From: Mycoplasmataceae bacterium
GTDB lineage: Bacteria > Bacillota_I > Bacilli_A > Mycoplasmatales > Mycoplasmoidaceae
Length of the DNA stretch: 34,804 bases
Direction: 5' to 3'
NCBI GenBank assembly: GCA_029009155.1
Contig: JAQXJX010000023.1
Coordinates: 1-34,804 of the forward strand
Shown: positions 31,099 through 34,804 of the stretch, piece after piece
How positions within the stretch are numbered: the stretch's first letter is position 1
Layout: each line of letters opens with the position of its first letter
Made by a program: the position numbers and the translations under genes
Notes under the pieces: generated by a model
What the model was told of the DNA's origin: nothing
The model's input: the letters and a program-made list of their open reading frames with translations, nothing else
Database searches by the model: none

Positions 31099-33234
31099 AT
31101 GGATATGAATTTTAAACCAGGAGATAATGATCAAAATGTTTTAGAAAAATTTGGTCGTAACCTAAATCAAGAAGTAAAAAATAATAAAGTAGATCCTATT
31201 ATTGGTAGAGATAATGAGATCAGAAGAGTAATTGAAATTATTTCAAGAAAAAATAAAAATAACCCAGTCCTAATTGGTGAACCTGGAGTTGGAAAAACAG
31301 CTATTGTTGAAGGTTTAGCTCAAAAAATTGTTAAAGGGGATGTCCCAAGTAATTTAAAGGACAAAGTTATTTTTGAGCTTTCATTACCATCTTTGATTGC
31401 AGGTGCTAGTTTTCAAGGACAATTTGAAGAAAGAATTAATTCTGTAATTAAAGAAGTAAAAAAATCAAACGGAAATATAATTCTTTTTATAGATGAAATC
31501 CATCAATTAGTAGGAACTGGTAAGACTGCTGGCGGAAGTATGGATGCTGCAAATATTTTAAAACCTGCAATGGCTAGAGGTGAAATAAAAATAATTGGAG
31601 CAACAACTTTAAATGAATACCGTGAGTATATTGAAAAAGATGCAGCACTAGAACGTAGAATGCAAAAAGTTTATGTTAAAGAACCTTCAAAAGCAGAAAC
31701 TTTAACCATTATGCGAGGATTAAAAGAAAGATGAGAGTTATTCCATAAAGTTAAAATCCATGACTCAGCTTTAGTTGCAGCTGTTGATCTTTCTGATCGC
31801 TATATTTCTGATCATTATTTACCAGATAAAGCAATTGATTTGATTGATGAAGCAGCGGCAAAAGTTAAAACTAGAATGTATTCTGCTCCTGAAGAATTAG
31901 ATAATGTAAATCATGAAATTATTTATTTAGAAACTGAAAAAGCAGCTCTAAAATCTGAAAAAGATAACAAATCTATCAATAGGTTATCTGAAGTTGAAGC
32001 TAAATTAATAGATCTAAAAAAAGAACAAAAAGCTTTAAATGATGAATGAAATAGTCAAAAACTTGAACATGATAAACTCATGGAACTTAGAAAACAAAAA
32101 GAAGATGTGAAACTAAAATATGATTCATTCATACAAAAATCAGATTTTGATAAAGCTTCAAAAATCTTATATGAAGATATGCCAACATTGGAACATGAAA
32201 TTTTGAATTTAGAAACAAAAATTAATAGTAAAGAAAACTCTTTAATTCATGATTCTATTACTGCTAATGATGTATCTGAAGTTATTAGTAAAGCAACTGG
32301 TATTCCATTAGAAAAAATTGTTGAAAATCAAAAATCAAAACTTTTAAATCTTGCTAATGATCTTAAAACAAGAGTAAAAGGTCAAGATCATGCAATTGAT
32401 GTAGTTGCTAATGCTGTTTTAAGAGGAAGAGCAGGTATCAATGACCCTAACCGTCCTATTGGTTCATTCTTATTTATGGGACCAACAGGAATAGGTAAAA
32501 CTGAATTAGCAAAAGCTTTAGCTTATTACATGTTTGATAGTGAAAAAGCTATTGTTCGTTTTGATATGAGTGAATTTATGGAAAAACACTCAGTTTCTAA
32601 ACTTGTAGGTGCACCTCCTGGATATGTTGGTTATGAACAAGCTGGTGCTTTAACTGAAGCAATTAGAAGAAAGCCATATTCAGTTATTTTACTTGATGAA
32701 ATTGAAAAAGCTCATCCTGATGTACTTAACTTATTTTTGCAAGTTTTAGATGATGGTCAGTTAAGAGACTCACAAGGACGTGAGGTTAATTTTAAAAATA
32801 CAATAATTATCATGACATCAAATATTGGTGGTGATTTAATTGCTGAAGGCAAGCAAAAAGAAGCTATGGATGAATTACAAAAATATATGAAAAAAGAATT
32901 TATCAATAGAATTGATGAAATAATTTGTTTCAATCCACTAAATGAACAAATTATTAATGAAATTGTTAAAAAATTAGTTAATGATTTATCACAACGTTTA
33001 CTTCAACAAGATTACAATGTTTCTTTTGATGATGCAATATGTAACTATATTGGCAAAAATTCATATGATTCAGTATATGGAGCACGTCCAATTAAGCGTT
33101 ATATTCAAAGAGAAATAGAAAATCTTTTAGCTAGCAAAATTTTATCTGGTGAAATCCTAAAAGATAAACAATACCAAGTATCTGTTGATAAGAAAACAAA
33201 TAAAATTGTAGTTAGTTTAATAAAACCTAATTAG
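31099..33234 (+). CDS. clpB: ATP-dependent disaggregase ClpB, without the N-domain
   Basis: ClpB is a hexameric AAA+ chaperone that pulls proteins out of aggregates with DnaK. The predicted 711 residues start directly at the first AAA module; the Clp N-domain of about 150 residues is absent, as in other mycoplasma ClpBs. Walker A sites are GEPGVGKT (60-67) and GPTGIGKT (461-468), separated by a coiled middle domain from about 250 to 345. Pore loop and SRH-like motifs ([20 protein letters not shown]) are present. Trp codons in the gene are UGA. AAGGAG is 9 bases before the ATG. It is controlled by the CIRCE operator just upstream. Confidence 0.96.
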
Positions 33235-33254
33235 AATTAGAAAATATATTAGTT

Positions 33255-34658
33255 ATGGAAAAAATTACAAATTTTAAAATCATTGATAAAAAAACAATTG
33301 AGTTATTATCTGATGCAAAAAAAGGTGATCAAATAGATTTAAGCATAAAGCAATCTATTGATTTTTCTAATCTTGATGAGCAAATTAGAAATGAGCAAAG
33401 TTTTCTTTTAAAAAAAGAATTAGAACAACAAGAAAACAAATTGAAAAATCAATTTGAATTAGAAAAAAGAAATTTAACTGAAAAGTTAAATGCTCAACTT
33501 GAAAATAAGTATATTAGCGATAAAAATAAACTTCAATTTGAAATTGAAAAATTAAACAATGATATTGAAAGATTGAAGCAAGAAAAACAACAAGCATGCT
33601 CACAAGTTAGAAAAGATTGTGAAAATGAATTTAAACTTGAAAAAACACAATTAAATAGTCAAATACATGAATTAAATTCATGTATAAAATCTAAAGATGA
33701 CATTATTAAATCTAAAGATGATATTATTAAATCTAAGGAAAAAGAAAAGGAAGAGGCTATTATTTCTAAGCAAAAAGAATATGAAAAAACTCTTGCATTA
33801 GAAATTGAAAAAATTACTCGTGCTCGTAGTTTTTCAAATTCTAAGCAAGTGGGTGAAGACTTAGAAAAATGATGTGATCAAGCTTTTGAGGAATACCAAA
33901 CAGCTGGGGCATTTGAAAATTGTAAATGATCTAAAATTAATTTAGCTATTGATCATGAAAAAGCTGACTATATTTTTAAAGTTTTTTCATCAAGTGAAGG
34001 CAATGATGAAAACTTATTAACATCAGTATGTTGTGAGATGAAAAATGAACAAGAAAATGTTAATGCATCTTCTAAAAAACATAACAGTGACCACTATAAA
34101 AAATTAGATAGAAATAGAAATGATGAAAATGCAGAATATGCTTTATTAATTTCAACTTTAGATAAGGATGATAACTTTTTAATAAAAAAAGTTAAAGATT
34201 ATAAAAACATGTATGTAGTTCGTCCACAATATTTTATTACTTTTTTAGCTTTAATAGCTCAAGTAAATAAATCATTTGAAAGCAAAATTCAAGAATTAAA
34301 AAATGAAAAAAATAAAATTGAAAATATTTGTGCTTTAAAAGTTGATATAGAAAAACGAATTAAGGAATTGAAGGAAAGCGTTATAGATACAAATTTACCT
34401 AAAATTACTAAAAAAATTGAGGGAATTGCTGAATTAGCTAAAAATATCTCTAAAGAAGCTAACAAAATTCTTGAATCAACTGGAATTATTTTAAATACAC
34501 ACTTAGAATCATTAGAAAATAAAATTAATAATTTTACTTGAAAAAAATTTTTAAGTAATGTTGAAAAAATTAATAAACTAGAAAATTCAGAAATTTTTCA
34601 AAATCAAGAAAATGTAGATACTTTTAGTGATATAGCATATTGTAAAACTAAGAAATAG
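33255..34658 (+). CDS. DUF2130 protein with long coiled coil
   Basis: A 467-residue protein of the DUF2130 family. Residues about 50-190 are a Lys/Glu/Gln-rich coiled coil containing two exact 7-residue copies of KSKDDII (145-158). The conserved core follows (RARSFSNSKQVGEDLEKWCD, ADYIFK, CCEMKNE, EYALLISTL, VRPQYFITFL), with Asp238 and Glu261-x-Lys263 spaced like the PD-(D/E)xK nuclease motif. Family function is not known; nuclease-like activity is inferred. Residues after 345 form more coiled coil. It lies 20 bases after clpB, probably in the same CIRCE-controlled transcript. Trp codons are UGA. Confidence 0.85.
33687..33737 (+). repeat. 21-base tandem repeat in the DUF2130 gene
   Basis: Two near-identical 21-base units (33687-33707 and 33708-33728), differing by one base, encode KSKDDII twice; a third unit begins at 33729 but diverges. 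It lies inside the coiled coil and may vary in copy number. Confidence 0.7.
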
Positions 34659-34686
34659 TTAAATAAAATTATTTATAATAATATTT

Positions 34687-34804
34687 ATGAAAATTGAAAG
34701 TAGTAGATATAAGAAGTATAGAGAAGAAAAAAGACACCACCCAATTTGAAAAAAAATCTTAATTGCATTTGGTATTATGACTTTTACAGCAGGTGGTTTA
34801 ATTG
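34687..34804 (+). CDS. N-terminal part of a membrane protein, cut by the window edge
   Basis: The ATG at 34687 opens 39 codons to the right edge. The visible sequence has a basic start (MKIESSRYKKYREEKRHH), then a hydrophobic helix from about residue 21 (WKKILIAFGIMTFTAGGLI) with Trp as UGA. A TATAAT lies at 34674-34679, only 7 bases before the ATG, with no Shine-Dalgarno, so a leaderless start or read-through from the DUF2130 gene is possible. A YitT-like membrane protein is one guess, not supported enough to name. Confidence 0.5.

Noticed and set aside
1-34804. Insertion sequences or prophage genes
   Set aside because: No transposase, integrase or phage structural motif was found in any frame read with UGA as Trp.

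Overview
The window is AT-rich bacterial DNA that reads UGA as tryptophan. Almost every long gene is interrupted by in-frame UGA at places where the protein family continues (PurL, FtsH, CysS, AsnS, ClpB, LigA, PurH, PepF), and joining across them gives full-length proteins. With the Cys-anchored lipoproteins, a ClpB lacking its N-domain and compact operons, this points to a mollicute (Mycoplasma, Spiroplasma or relatives). I cannot name the genus.

Layout. 1-1.6 kb: the start of a minus-strand gene, a glycerophosphodiesterase-like lipoprotein and a small two-helix membrane protein. 1.7-4.0 kb: ftsH on the minus strand, divergent from the purine genes. 4.2-15.5 kb: purine biosynthesis, purL-purE-purC-purF, then a short antisense TM2-domain gene and a shared terminator, then purM-purN-purH-purD behind two dyad-symmetric sites. 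15.5-16.07 kb: a 527-base stretch without a convincing gene but with strong hairpins. 16.07-18.8 kb: a leucine-rich-repeat (BspA-like) lipoprotein and the dipeptidase PepD. 18.9-23.3 kb, minus strand: ybaB-recR-ligA-cysS. 23.4-24.2 kb: an unrecognised 257-residue protein. 24.2-29.2 kb, minus strand: asnS-pgsA-pepF-M20 amidohydrolase. 29.3-31.0 kb, minus strand: an amino-acid permease. 31.0-34.7 kb: a CIRCE operator, clpB and a DUF2130 protein, then the start of another membrane protein.

The main point of interest is the purine block. Eight genes cover PRPP to IMP except the PurK and PurB steps, which are not in the window. De novo purine synthesis is generally missing from mollicutes, which salvage bases. 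PurC also carries an unusual cysteine-rich N-terminal tail, and PurF keeps the cysteines for autoprocessing and for an iron-sulfur cluster. The rest suits a peptide- and lipid-scavenging cell: GDPD, PepD, PepF, an M20 amidohydrolase and a permease supply glycerol phosphate and amino acids, while FtsH and ClpB handle protein quality control.
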